In this document: one piece after another, positions 5,216 through 10,518 of the stretch
How the letters are laid out: every line of letters starts with the position of its first letter
Numbering within the stretch: position 1 is the first letter of the stretch
Translations under genes and position numbers: made by a program
Assembly: GCA_002293295.1 (NCBI GenBank)
Contig: DBCY01000077.1
Location: 232-10,749 of the forward strand
Length of the DNA: 10,518 nucleotides
Direction: 5' to 3'
DNA from: Ruminococcus sp. UBA946
GTDB taxonomy: Bacteria; Bacillota; Clostridia; Oscillospirales; Ruminococcaceae
The notes under the pieces: generated by a model
Databases searched by the model: none
What the model was told of the DNA's origin: nothing
What the model saw: the letters and a program-made list of their open reading frames with translations, nothing else

Positions 5216-7276
5216 TTATGTAATCATATTTACAACCTGTTTTCTGTATCTTAACATCCACATGAATGTAATCACAATTCCTGTAAATGTGCGTATAACG
5301 GTTAATTGTTCCTGATTTTCCTCTATAATATCAGCTGATATAAGAACATATTCCTCTTGGCTTTGAAATACGGGGTAGTTACCTTTATCGTCTGGTATAA
5401 ACTCAGGTATTCTGATTTTTATGTCTTCCGGTACTAAGCTGTCATTAAATATCATAATCTGATATGACGATATGGCAGCTGTTAATAAGTTGTACTGCAT
5501 AGAACCGTTTAATAACACGATTAAATCAACAATTGCATTGGCGATTTTCTTTAAAGGCTTTGAAAGCTTTAAGTTACCCACATCTATATTTAAATTAATA
5601 GGCGAACCCGTTCCTAAATCAACAAATCGGTCTTGAACGAATATATCCCCTATCCACTCAAGAATACCGCCGTCAGAATCTATGTATTCAATATCGCCCA
5701 AGCCTTTCATAATTTCATCAAGCCTGTCATTAAATTCCTCGTCATCGCTTTCCCAGTCTATTGTTGTTGTATAATTCAGGTCTACATTGTAGTATTTGCC
5801 GTCATATAATAATGTGCCGTCATTTTCAAGATGATATTTTTTGCCCTGATACTCTACCTTTAAATTCTCGCCATTGAACAATTTCCCCCAAAATCCGCTT
5901 TCAAGCGGTATTACATTATACAGGGTTCCGGCTATTTCCTTTTTATCGTCCTCTTCATCTTCCTCACCAGAGCCGGAGCTGACACCGCCGGAGTTTTCAA
6001 GAGCGTTCTTAATATCTGTAAGCAAAACAACTATTTCGCTTAAATCGGTTTCTTTTGTGTCGACAACCGTTTCAAGCTCCTTATCAGATATTTCCTGTAG
6101 TAAATTACGCATTTCAGTAAACAGGGCATATATTTCCATGTAATTCCCGTCGTCTTCGGGTTCTTCAAGCTTTTCAAGTATACTGTTTAATATCTCGTTT
6201 GTATCAGACATTAAAGAAGTATCATATTCAAGCAGTATATCACGGATTTCCGTTATAAGGTCAGATGAGCCGCTTTCTTCATTTTCGTTCAGCAAATCAC
6301 GGATTTCTGTTAAAAGGTCAATTGTTTCATCGTCTTCCGGCTCGGTTTCCTTGCCCATATTATCGCGGATTTCCAAAAGTGCGTTTAATATTTCTTCTTG
6401 GCAGTTCTGCCCCATAAGCTGTAGGATTGCGCTGTTTAAATCGTCTTTGGTAACCATTTGACCGCTTATGCCGATTGTTTGGTTATATATAGCCTGTAAT
6501 ATACCCTCAAGGTTTGAAAGGTCGGGTATTAATCTTTCAAGCTCGGCTAAAAGGTCATTTAAAAAGGCTTGCAGTACATTTTCGGGAACTTCGTCATATG
6601 CTGGCGGTTCATCGTAATTAACTTGCTGTGTGCCTGTATATGGTTCGCCTGATTCTGTTCTCCAGTCACCGATAAATATATACTCATATATGACAGTACC
6701 TGACGAATCGCTTAAACTCATACCTCCATATGCAGTTAAATATGTATTATCACTGCCGACATTAGTAAACACACAATATCTCTTTACTGGATTACTGCTA
6801 TTCCCGTAAAAATCCACAAATTTTCCTTTGTGTACACCGTATGCCATGAAATGTATATACTTACGTATATGTTCACCTCTGCTGTACCAATTTTCTATCA
6901 TAATTGCCCCGTAACCCTGCATGTCAATATCGCCTTTCATATAGCCGGGTTCTTTGTTTCTTATGTATTCATTCCACTTATTCGGTAAAAATCCTGCTGT
7001 GCCTAGTATCCCCTGCTTTAACTCGTCAGACCCTCTGTAAAAGACATCGCCGATTTTATCAAATATATTATCGCTTTGCAGACCGCCGTAGTATTCGTTC
7101 TGCAATGCGTTGATTTGTTCGTTGTACTGTTCGTTTGTGATTTCACCGTCAAAATACTGCTCAAGTACCCATGTGCAAGATGTCAAAAACTCCTTTTCCG
7201 TTATGGCGTATGCAGGAATATTTAACACTAACAGGCTTATTGATACAGCTGTTAATACCGCAAGTATCCGCTTCAA
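5216..7276 (-). CDS. pIII-like adsorption / minor coat protein
   Basis: The 686-residue product has a signal peptide (residues 1-24, cleavage after AYA), a C-terminal membrane helix at about 657-676 (TVIRTFTGIVITFMWML) and a short basic end (RYRKQVVNMIT). It would be anchored with its bulk outside the membrane, the layout of pIII-type receptor-binding proteins. An N-terminal domain (about 25-220) contains few cysteines. Residues 230-430 hold at least six repeats of a leucine-rich helical unit of the type LLTEIRDLL. A Gly/Ser and acidic linker follows at 429-444, then a second beta-rich domain (450-560). The start is TTG, eight bases after AAGGGGAG. A terminator lies between it and the coat gene, as in Ff phages. 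No sequence family was recognised, so the call rests on architecture and gene order. Confidence 0.75.
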   Translation of the reverse strand: MKRILAVLTAVSISLLVLNIPAYAITEKEFLTSCTWVLEQYFDGEITNEQYNEQINALQNEYYGGLQSDNIFDKIGDVFYRGSDELKQGILGTAGFLPNKWNEYIRNKEPGYMKGDIDMQGYGAIMIENWYSRGEHIRKYIHFMAYGVHKGKFVDFYGNSSNPVKRYCVFTNVGSDNTYLTAYGGMSLSDSSGTVIYEYIFIGDWRTESGEPYTGTQQVNYDEPPAYDEVPENVLQAFLNDLLAELERLIPDLSNLEGILQAIYNQTIGISGQMVTKDDLNSAILQLMGQNCQEEILNALLEIRDNMGKETEPEDDETIDLLTEIRDLLNENEESGSSDLITEIRDILLEYDTSLMSDTNEILNSILEKLEEPEDDGNYMEIYALFTEMRNLLQEISDKELETVVDTKETDLSEIVVLLTDIKNALENSGGVSSGSGEEDEEDDKKEIAGTLYNVIPLESGFWGKLFNGENLKVEYQGKKYHLENDGTLLYDGKYYNVDLNYTTTIDWESDDEEFNDRLDEIMKGLGDIEYIDSDGGILEWIGDIFVQDRFVDLGTGSPINLNIDVGNLKLSKPLKKIANAIVDLIVLLNGSMQYNLLTAAISSYQIMIFNDSLVPEDIKIRIPEFIPDDKGNYPVFQSQEEYVLISADIIEENQEQLTVIRTFTGIVITFMWMLRYRKQVVNMIT

Positions 7277-7308
7277 AATATTAACTCCCCTTTCTGCTTT
7301 AATAAAGG

Positions 7309-7363
7309 AAAAAACGAGGAATGAGGATTATGTATCATTGCCTTTCCTAAATCCTCACTCCTC
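7309..7363 (-). terminator. Intrinsic terminator between coat and pIII-like genes
   Basis: On the minus strand GAGGAGTGAGGATT pairs with AATCCTCATTCCTC over 14 bp (one G-T pair), with a 20-base loop, and the stem is followed by TTTTTT. It lies just downstream of the major coat gene. It would give abundant coat mRNA and reduced read-through into the adsorption gene, the same arrangement as the central terminator after gene VIII of Ff phages. Confidence 0.75.
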
Positions 7364-7379
7364 ATTCCTTAATCCTCAA

Positions 7380-7661
7380 TTAGCACCCTCTGATAGTGCC
7401 CATCATGAAAGACAATGCCTTGCGGATACCTATAATTGTTACCGCTACGGGCAGAACCTGCGGAACCATAGATGTAATTGATGATGTAAGCCCGGAAAAA
7501 TCAACGCTTGACACATCAATCAATGATTCAGCGCCATCACCTGAAGCGCTTGCGTTAACTGCCATTGCCGTTAAAGCAGTTCCGGCAGAACCCACAGCAA
7601 GCATACCCCTGTCAATCAGTTTCTTTGTTTTCGCAAGGGTTTCATACATTTTTGCGTTCAT
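7380..7661 (-). CDS. Major coat protein precursor, pVIII-like
   Basis: The product is 93 residues from the ATG at 7661, which follows GGAAAGGAG by about eight bases; a TTG twelve codons upstream is less likely. A basic N-terminal part and hydrophobic segment (KKLIDRGMLAVGSAGTALTA) end in NASA, giving a signal peptide cleaved after residue 39. The mature protein would be 54 residues: a small acidic N-terminus (SGDGAESLIDVSSVD), a membrane helix (about 64-80) and a basic C-terminus (IRKAL...IRGC). This is the size and three-part layout of filamentous phage major coat proteins, where the basic end faces the DNA. It ends in cysteine, which is unusual. It is followed by a strong terminator. Sequence similarity to a named coat family is not claimed. 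Confidence 0.82.
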   Translation of the reverse strand: MNAKMYETLAKTKKLIDRGMLAVGSAGTALTAMAVNASASGDGAESLIDVSSVDFSGLTSSITSMVPQVLPVAVTIIGIRKALSFMMGTIRGC

Positions 7662-7703
7662 GGTAAAAACTCCTTTCCGTGTTAAATTTTTATTCAACGG
7701 ATA

Positions 7704-8186
7704 TTATCCGCCAAACGCTCCGTTAAGCACCCCGGATATTATCCGGTATATGCCGTATGCCAGTATTACAATAAACAGATACATCAAAAATGTTTTGCTG
7801 TCCTCAAATATCTTTAACTGTGTTTCCGAATTCTCCGACAATTCCGCTTGCTGTCCGGCTAATATTTCAAACTGTTCGGCTGTTTTTTCGTCAGCCTTTT
7901 TAATATCCTGCAAAAACCCGGCCATCACCGACAGACTTCCGTCAATATCGCCGTAAAGCAAATCAAGGTTAACATCGGATTCATTTTCGGGGTTAGGGTC
8001 AATTGTGAAGCCCGGTTCTTGTATCGGTTCTGTAGGTTCTCTTTGCTCCGGCTCTGACGGCTCGGTGTCTAATGGCGTTGTTTCTGCCGGGGGCTGTTCG
8101 GTAACTGCCGGTTCAGTTTCGGGCGGTGCTTCTGTGATTATCTCTGAACTATCATCCCAATCAGGCGTTATGTTTAAATTATCCAT
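7704..8186 (-). CDS. P/E/T-rich, C-terminally membrane-anchored protein
   Basis: Residues 1-66 of 160 are acidic and rich in proline, threonine and glutamate (TEAPPETEPAVTEQPPAETT), surely disordered. Residues 80-130 form a charged helix or coiled coil (KKADEKTAEQFEILAGQQAEL). A membrane segment lies at about 134-152 (FLMYLFIVILAYGIYRII), and the end is GVLNGAFGG. There is no signal peptide, so the helix itself must direct insertion. It overlaps the upstream gene by eight bases and precedes the coat gene, so it is probably a minor virion or assembly protein. The extended segment could span the cell wall if it faces outwards. No family is recognised. Confidence 0.7.
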   Translation of the reverse strand: MDNLNITPDWDDSSEIITEAPPETEPAVTEQPPAETTPLDTEPSEPEQREPTEPIQEPGFTIDPNPENESDVNLDLLYGDIDGSLSVMAGFLQDIKKADEKTAEQFEILAGQQAELSENSETQLKIFEDSKTFLMYLFIVILAYGIYRIISGVLNGAFGG

Positions 8187-8511
8187 TTGCCGTCACTTCT
8201 TTTTCAAATATGACGTTTTTCACATTACCGTTACGGTCGTAAAGGATTTGACAGTTTTTCATTATCATATCCTTAAAAGAACTTCTGGTTACGTTAAAGC
8301 CGAACACTTTGTTAATATCCTGTGCTTTAACCTTTGCCGTAAGTGCTTCGTAACCCTCGTATCCCTTTGTTCTGTCAGATGTTTTCATATCCTCTGTTGC
8401 ATAATATATCATGTAATTATGATAATCGCCGCTTTTTACCTCGCCTGTTTTTTCGTCTGTAATTTCGTATTTGCCCTCGTCTTCTTTTACTCCTAAAAAT
8501 ATTTCAGCCAT
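8179..8511 (-). CDS. Small soluble protein, candidate ssDNA-binding protein
   Basis: The 110-residue product is soluble and rich in beta-forming segments: MAEIFLGVKEDEGKYEITDE, NYMIYYATED, ALTAKVKAQDINKVFGFNV and a C-terminal NCQILYDRNGNVKNVIFEKE. It is the first gene of the structural operon, with a strong AAAGGAG site seven bases before the ATG. Filamentous phages encode a small ssDNA-binding protein (gene V type, OB-like fold) that coats the genome before packaging, and none of the other genes here fits that role. The assignment is by elimination and size only, and a regulatory protein is possible. Confidence 0.6.
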   Translation of the reverse strand: MAEIFLGVKEDEGKYEITDEKTGEVKSGDYHNYMIYYATEDMKTSDRTKGYEGYEALTAKVKAQDINKVFGFNVTRSSFKDMIMKNCQILYDRNGNVKNVIFEKEVTANG

Positions 8512-8589
8512 TCTTAAGCTCCTTTCTTACTTCGGCTTTTATGCCAATATTTGTTTATTGATTTTTTAACCATATTATGGTATGATTAC

Positions 8590-8618
8590 ATTATAACATT
8601 TTGTGTATCAATTTGCAA
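8590..8618 (-). promoter_or_regulatory. Promoter of the structural operon
   Basis: On the minus strand there is a perfect -10 (TATAAT, 8590-8595) and a good -35 (TTGCAA, 8613-8618) with a 17-base spacer. It lies about 80 bp upstream of the first structural gene. The -35 is one arm of the palindrome at 8613-8625, which suggests direct repression. Confidence 0.7.
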
Positions 8619-8625
8619 CGTGCAA
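8613..8625. promoter_or_regulatory. Probable repressor operator, TTGCA-N3-TGCAA
   Basis: The palindrome TTGCAACGTGCAA overlaps the -35 of the structural promoter. Further half-sites occur in the same gap: TTGCAACG at 8635-8642, GTTGCAT at 8659-8665 and GTTACAT at 8669-8675. Several related sites between two divergent genes, one of which encodes an XRE repressor, is a typical phage switch. Confidence 0.55.
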
Positions 8626-8692
8626 TGTAACTAATTGCAACGTTTAATTTTTATATATGTTGCATAATGTTACATATAAAGGGGGTGAAATT

Positions 8693-8974
8693 ATGTATCG
8701 TGAAGGCTTTGGCAGTAAGCTAAAAAAAGCCCGAGTAAATACCGGGTTTACCCAAATGGAAGTAGCAAAAGAAACAAAAATATCAAGACCGACTATATCT
8801 CAATATGAAAGCGGTCAGAGGCAACCAGATTTAGAGAACTTAGGGACTTTGGCAGACTTTTACGGTGTTTCTGTTGACTGGCTACTTGGTACTGCCGGAG
8901 GTAACCCAAATAATATTGACCGTCATAACCTTAGACGTGAAAAAAATCAGGTTAATAATCAGCAAGTAATATGA
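8693..8974 (+). CDS. XRE-family repressor, probable lysogeny regulator
   Basis: The product is 93 residues from the ATG at 8693, which follows AAAGGGGGTG; the ATG at 8657 has no such site. The helix-turn-helix domain is clear: LKKARVNTGFTQMEVAKETK, ISRPTISQYESGQRQPDLEN, then LADFYGVSVDWLLG, the standard end of HTH_3 domains. A short polar tail (DRHNLRREKNQVNNQQ) replaces the peptidase domain of larger CI proteins, so it would not self-cleave. It is transcribed away from the structural operon, and the gap between them contains repeated TGCAAC-type sites. It is the best candidate for the prophage repressor and for immunity. Confidence 0.88.
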   Translation: MYREGFGSKLKKARVNTGFTQMEVAKETKISRPTISQYESGQRQPDLENLGTLADFYGVSVDWLLGTAGGNPNNIDRHNLRREKNQVNNQQVI

Positions 8975-8977
8975 ATG

Positions 8978-8996
8978 CCCCTTAGTTTTTAAGGGG
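8978..8996 (+). terminator. Hairpin after the repressor gene, possible attenuator
   Basis: CCCCTTA and TAAGGGG form a perfect 7-bp stem with a 5-base loop, four bases after the repressor stop. There is no T-run after it, so it may only reduce read-through into the zinc-ribbon genes or mark mRNA processing. Confidence 0.4.
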
Positions 8997-9046
8997 TAGT
9001 ACATATTTAATATATAACTTTTAATTTATCAAAAGGAGTGTTCATC

Positions 9047-9547
9047 ATGAGTAAAGATGTAAAGTGCAGAAAATGTAAAATGACATACAGCAAAAAGAAA
9101 AGCGAATGTCCGTACTGCCACAAAAAACGCTTTAAAGCTTCACGGCTTATCATTTTTGCTGTTTTAATTGCCGTAATAGGCGGTGCTTCTCACTGGTTCT
9201 TTAATTCAAATTTCTTTTTCAGCAAAATACATAGGGTTGACGGAATGTCAATAAAAATACTGGATGTTTATAATGAGTATGATTATATAACCATTAAAAT
9301 GGAATTTCATAACAAAACAAATGATACAAAAAATATAGATTACAACCTACAAGCATATATTGACGGTTATCTGTCAAATGATACAGATACAATTTACGAA
9401 ACACTGTTACCTAAAAAAAGGTTCAATTATACTTGCAGAATTTATATTGGTGAATCTAAAGAATGGAATGATATAGAAATTTATTACGGTTCTTATACTG
9501 ATGACTACAAGCTTTTAACTAAATTTGATAAAAATGATTTTAAGTAA
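9047..9547 (+). CDS. Zinc-ribbon membrane protein with outer beta domain
   Basis: The product is 166 residues from the ATG at 9047, after AAAAGGAGTG; an in-frame GTG three codons earlier overlaps that site. Four cysteines at 7, 10, 21 and 24 (CRKC, CPYC) form a zinc ribbon. Residues 25-33 are basic, a membrane helix covers about 34-52, and the C-terminal 110 residues (MSIKILDVYNEYDYITIKMEF...) look like a beta-sandwich reminiscent of DUF4352/DUF5067-type extracytoplasmic domains. The ribbon would be cytoplasmic and the beta domain outside. It lies behind the repressor and on the same strand, so it is probably expressed in the lysogen. Surface modification or superinfection exclusion is a plausible role but unproven. 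Confidence 0.72.
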   Translation: MSKDVKCRKCKMTYSKKKSECPYCHKKRFKASRLIIFAVLIAVIGGASHWFFNSNFFFSKIHRVDGMSIKILDVYNEYDYITIKMEFHNKTNDTKNIDYNLQAYIDGYLSNDTDTIYETLLPKKRFNYTCRIYIGESKEWNDIEIYYGSYTDDYKLLTKFDKNDFK

Positions 9548-9577
9548 CATTTTAATTTTCTTATGGAGTGCATAAAA

Positions 9578-9802
9578 ATGAACAAAATGATACATTGCAG
9601 TAAGTGTAATACTATTTATAACAATAATAGACCTCGTTGCCCTACTTGTAACGCCAAAAATATGGAAACATCACATATACCGATAATTATTCTTTTATTA
9701 GTCATATTCTCTATACTTATATATTACATGGCAAATTATACTAACTTTTTTGATAACTTTTTTGAATTTGTTAAGCGTTACGTTCTAGGAGATTTTACAT
9801 AA
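9578..9802 (+). CDS. Short zinc-ribbon membrane protein, relative of its neighbour
   Basis: The product is 74 residues from the ATG at 9578, seven bases after TGGAGTG. Cysteines at 7, 10, 21 and 24 (CSKC, CPTC) have exactly the same positions and spacing as in the gene 30 bp upstream. A membrane helix follows (about 34-53, IPIIILLLVIFSILIYYM), then only a 20-residue aromatic tail (TNFFDNFFEFVKRYVLGDF) in place of the beta domain. It seems to be a shortened paralogue of the N-terminal half of the upstream protein and is probably in the same transcript. Function unknown; a regulatory or pairing role with its neighbour is possible. Confidence 0.72.
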   Translation: MNKMIHCSKCNTIYNNNRPRCPTCNAKNMETSHIPIIILLLVIFSILIYYMANYTNFFDNFFEFVKRYVLGDFT

Positions 9803-9823
9803 ATATTATCATATCAAGCCTAC

Positions 9824-9856
9824 AGCTCCCCTCTTATGCTGATAAGGGAGGGAGCT
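9824..9856 (+). terminator. Long imperfect hairpin ending the lysogenic genes
   Basis: AGCTCCC...TTA pairs with TAAGGGAGGGAGCT over about 13 bp with one bulge and a 6-base loop (TGCTGA). It lies 21 bases after the second zinc-ribbon gene and is followed by TATATATATTT, so it probably ends that transcript. An imperfect hairpin of this kind could also be a phage packaging signal. Confidence 0.55.
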
Positions 9857-10052
9857 ATATATATTTCCCTTGTTTTTTATTTATACGGCTTTTTTCATTT
9901 CCACAGCAGAAGCTTTGATATGCTCTGCCGCCGCATGGGCGGGTGACGCTTCGCGCCCCGGTACGGATAATCAGGATTAAAATTTGTGCATTTTGCTACT
10001 CTGACCGCCGCCTTATGCTCTGCATGCACGCACTCTGATTGCCAACTTGCAC
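9857..10052. other. Non-coding segment with a GC-rich core
   Basis: No gene with a start codon and ribosome site was found. The part around 9925-9965 is much more GC-rich than the rest of the element and contains a GGGCG/CGCCC stem. TATGCTCTGC occurs twice, near 9920 and near 10015. In a minus-strand frame without a start (9855-9995) the codons read RPCGGRAYQSFCCGN, faintly like a SEC-C zinc motif with its first cysteine missing. A complementary-strand origin, packaging signal or gene remnant are all possible. Confidence 0.35.
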
Positions 10053-10086
10053 AAAAAAGCCGCCCGAGTAATCACCCGGAACGGCT
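10053..10086 (-). terminator. Intrinsic terminator after the right-end small gene
   Basis: On the minus strand AGCCG pairs with CGGCT, and inside it CCGGG pairs with CTCGG (one G-T pair) around the loop TGATTA. The stem is followed directly by TTTTT. It starts a few bases after the stop codon of the gene ending at 10092. Confidence 0.8.
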
Positions 10087-10091
10087 GTTAT

Positions 10092-10244
10092 TTATTCATC
10101 CTTTATGTAGGTCAATGATACACTCTCAAAGTACTGACTTAAAAATTTCATGATTTTCCTTGCTTTTTTATCGCTATTAATATCAATAAATGATGACCCT
10201 TCTTTTCTCTTTCGTGGTTTCTTAACTATCAGCATATATTTCAT
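10092..10244 (-). CDS. 50-residue basic protein at the right end of the element
   Basis: The ATG at 10244 follows GAGGGGGAG at a good distance, and a strong terminator lies a few bases after the stop. The product is MKYMLIVKKPRKRKEGSSFI followed by a helical part (DINSDKKARKIMKFLSQYFE) and SVSLTYIKDE. It is basic at the N-terminus and has no membrane segment. No family is recognised. It lies between the right att repeat and the terminator. If the element circularises at its repeats, this gene comes about 80 bp downstream of the gene at 1296 on the same strand. It would then be the last gene of the rep operon, cut off from it by integration. Confidence 0.65.
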   Translation of the reverse strand: MKYMLIVKKPRKRKEGSSFIDINSDKKARKIMKFLSQYFESVSLTYIKDE

Positions 10245-10283
10245 ACTATTAACTCCCCCTCTTATCGGTAATAAATTCCAAAC

Positions 10284-10319
10284 AATTTTTGTTTTGCGTA
10301 ATTAGATGAGTTTTTTATC
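10284..10319. repeat. Right direct repeat, candidate attR
   Basis: The first 22 bases equal 1255-1276, and 33 of 36 bases match overall. It lies 39 bases upstream of the start codon of the gene at 10092-10244. The palindrome's left arm seen at attL is absent here (the bases before it are ATTCCAAAC). Confidence 0.75.
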
Positions 10320-10323
10320 AGCA

Positions 10324-10351
10324 AAAGTATACCGCCCAGCAAGTATACTTT
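10324..10351. repeat. 9-bp inverted repeat beside attR
   Basis: AAAGTATAC and GTATACTTT are separated by ten bases, between attR and the flanking gene's stop codon. It has no T-run. It may be a weak terminator for the flanking gene or a recombinase-related site. Confidence 0.45.
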
Positions 10352-10352
10352 C

Positions 10353-10517
10353 CTACCGGAATGAATGATACATAAATATTGAGCCGCATACTTTAGACAC
10401 CTTAATGCCGCTTAACGGCTCTACCGCTGTTACTATGTAATGCTCAATGTCGCTGTTCCGGTTATATACCTTTATTGACACATCCGTATATCCGCGCTTT
10501 TTAAGCCGTTTGCGAAA
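10353..10517 (-). CDS. C-terminal part of an unrecognised gene in the right flank
   Basis: A minus-strand frame runs open from the window edge to a TAG at 10353-10355, giving 54 residues that start FRKRLKKRGYTDVSIKVYNR, continue with NSDIEHYIVTAVEPLSGIKV and end in a region with CGSIFMYHSFR. The basic start and alternating beta-forming pattern look coded. The start codon and most of the gene lie outside the window, so length and function cannot be judged. It lies beyond attR and may be host or part of a neighbouring element. Confidence 0.5.
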   Translation of the reverse strand, partial: FRKRLKKRGYTDVSIKVYNRNSDIEHYIVTAVEPLSGIKVSKVCGSIFMYHSFR

Positions 10518-10518
10518 C

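Noticed and set aside
6225..6380. Repeated ATCACGGATTTC-type stretches as a regulatory repeat array
   Set aside because: They fall in frame inside the adsorption gene and encode its repeated helical units, so protein repeats explain them.
7396..8496. Long plus-strand open frames at 7396-7956 and 8005-8496
   Set aside because: They lie antisense to well-supported genes with good ribosome sites and show low-complexity composition mirrored from the opposite strand.
9855..9995. SEC-C-type zinc motif in an open minus-strand frame
   Set aside because: The CGG...CCGN pattern lacks the first cysteine, and the frame has no start codon or ribosome site. Chance or a remnant is more likely.
1..10518. 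CRISPR arrays, tRNA or rRNA genes, IS elements
   Set aside because: No regularly spaced repeats, no recognisable cloverleaf or rRNA segment, and no transposase reading frame were seen.

Overview
The window looks like a low-GC Gram-positive genome, most likely a member of Clostridia. The reasons are AT-rich genes, strong AGGAGG-type ribosome binding sites, several TTG starts, and an acetyltransferase subfamily common in that group. No rRNA or tRNA is present, so the host is inferred from style alone. The centre of the window is a roughly 9.03 kb integrated element with the gene set of a filamentous phage (Inoviridae-like prophage).

Layout. Positions 1-1250 are the left flank: the 3' part of a GNAT acetyltransferase gene, then a damaged second copy of the 5' part of that gene fused to fragments of a related phage lying in the opposite orientation. 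A 36-bp direct repeat (33/36 identical) at 1255-1290 and 10284-10319 brackets the element and is the best candidate for attL/attR. Inside it, almost everything from 8511 down to 1296 lies on the minus strand. In transcription order this is a small soluble protein (possible ssDNA-binding protein), a P/E/T-rich tail-anchored protein, a pVIII-like major coat protein, a terminator, and a large pIII-like adsorption protein. Then come a pVI-like membrane protein, an XRE regulator, a Zot/pI-like assembly ATPase, a 47-residue membrane protein, a hairpin-rich segment, a Rep_trans-type rolling-circle initiator, and three overlapping small genes. At 8693 an XRE repressor reads divergently on the plus strand, followed by two related zinc-ribbon membrane proteins. 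The right end holds a non-coding segment of about 200 bp and a 50-residue minus-strand gene with its own terminator. The flank beyond attR contains the end of an unrecognised minus-strand gene.

How it fits together. Rep would drive single-strand production from a nearby origin. Coat, adsorption and membrane proteins would be assembled at the membrane by the Zot-like ATPase, and the divergent repressor would hold the structural operon silent. The best promoter of that operon has its -35 inside a TTGCA-N3-TGCAA palindrome. There is no secretin, as expected for a single-membrane host, and no recognisable integrase, so integration probably relies on a host recombinase or on an unrecognised small gene. 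If the element is joined at its repeats, the 50-residue gene at the right end falls directly downstream of the rep operon. The att site therefore seems to lie inside that operon.

The left flank records an earlier event. A deleted, inverted copy of the rep-distal end abuts the att repeat and forms a perfect 14-bp palindrome there, and both deletion joints remain in frame.
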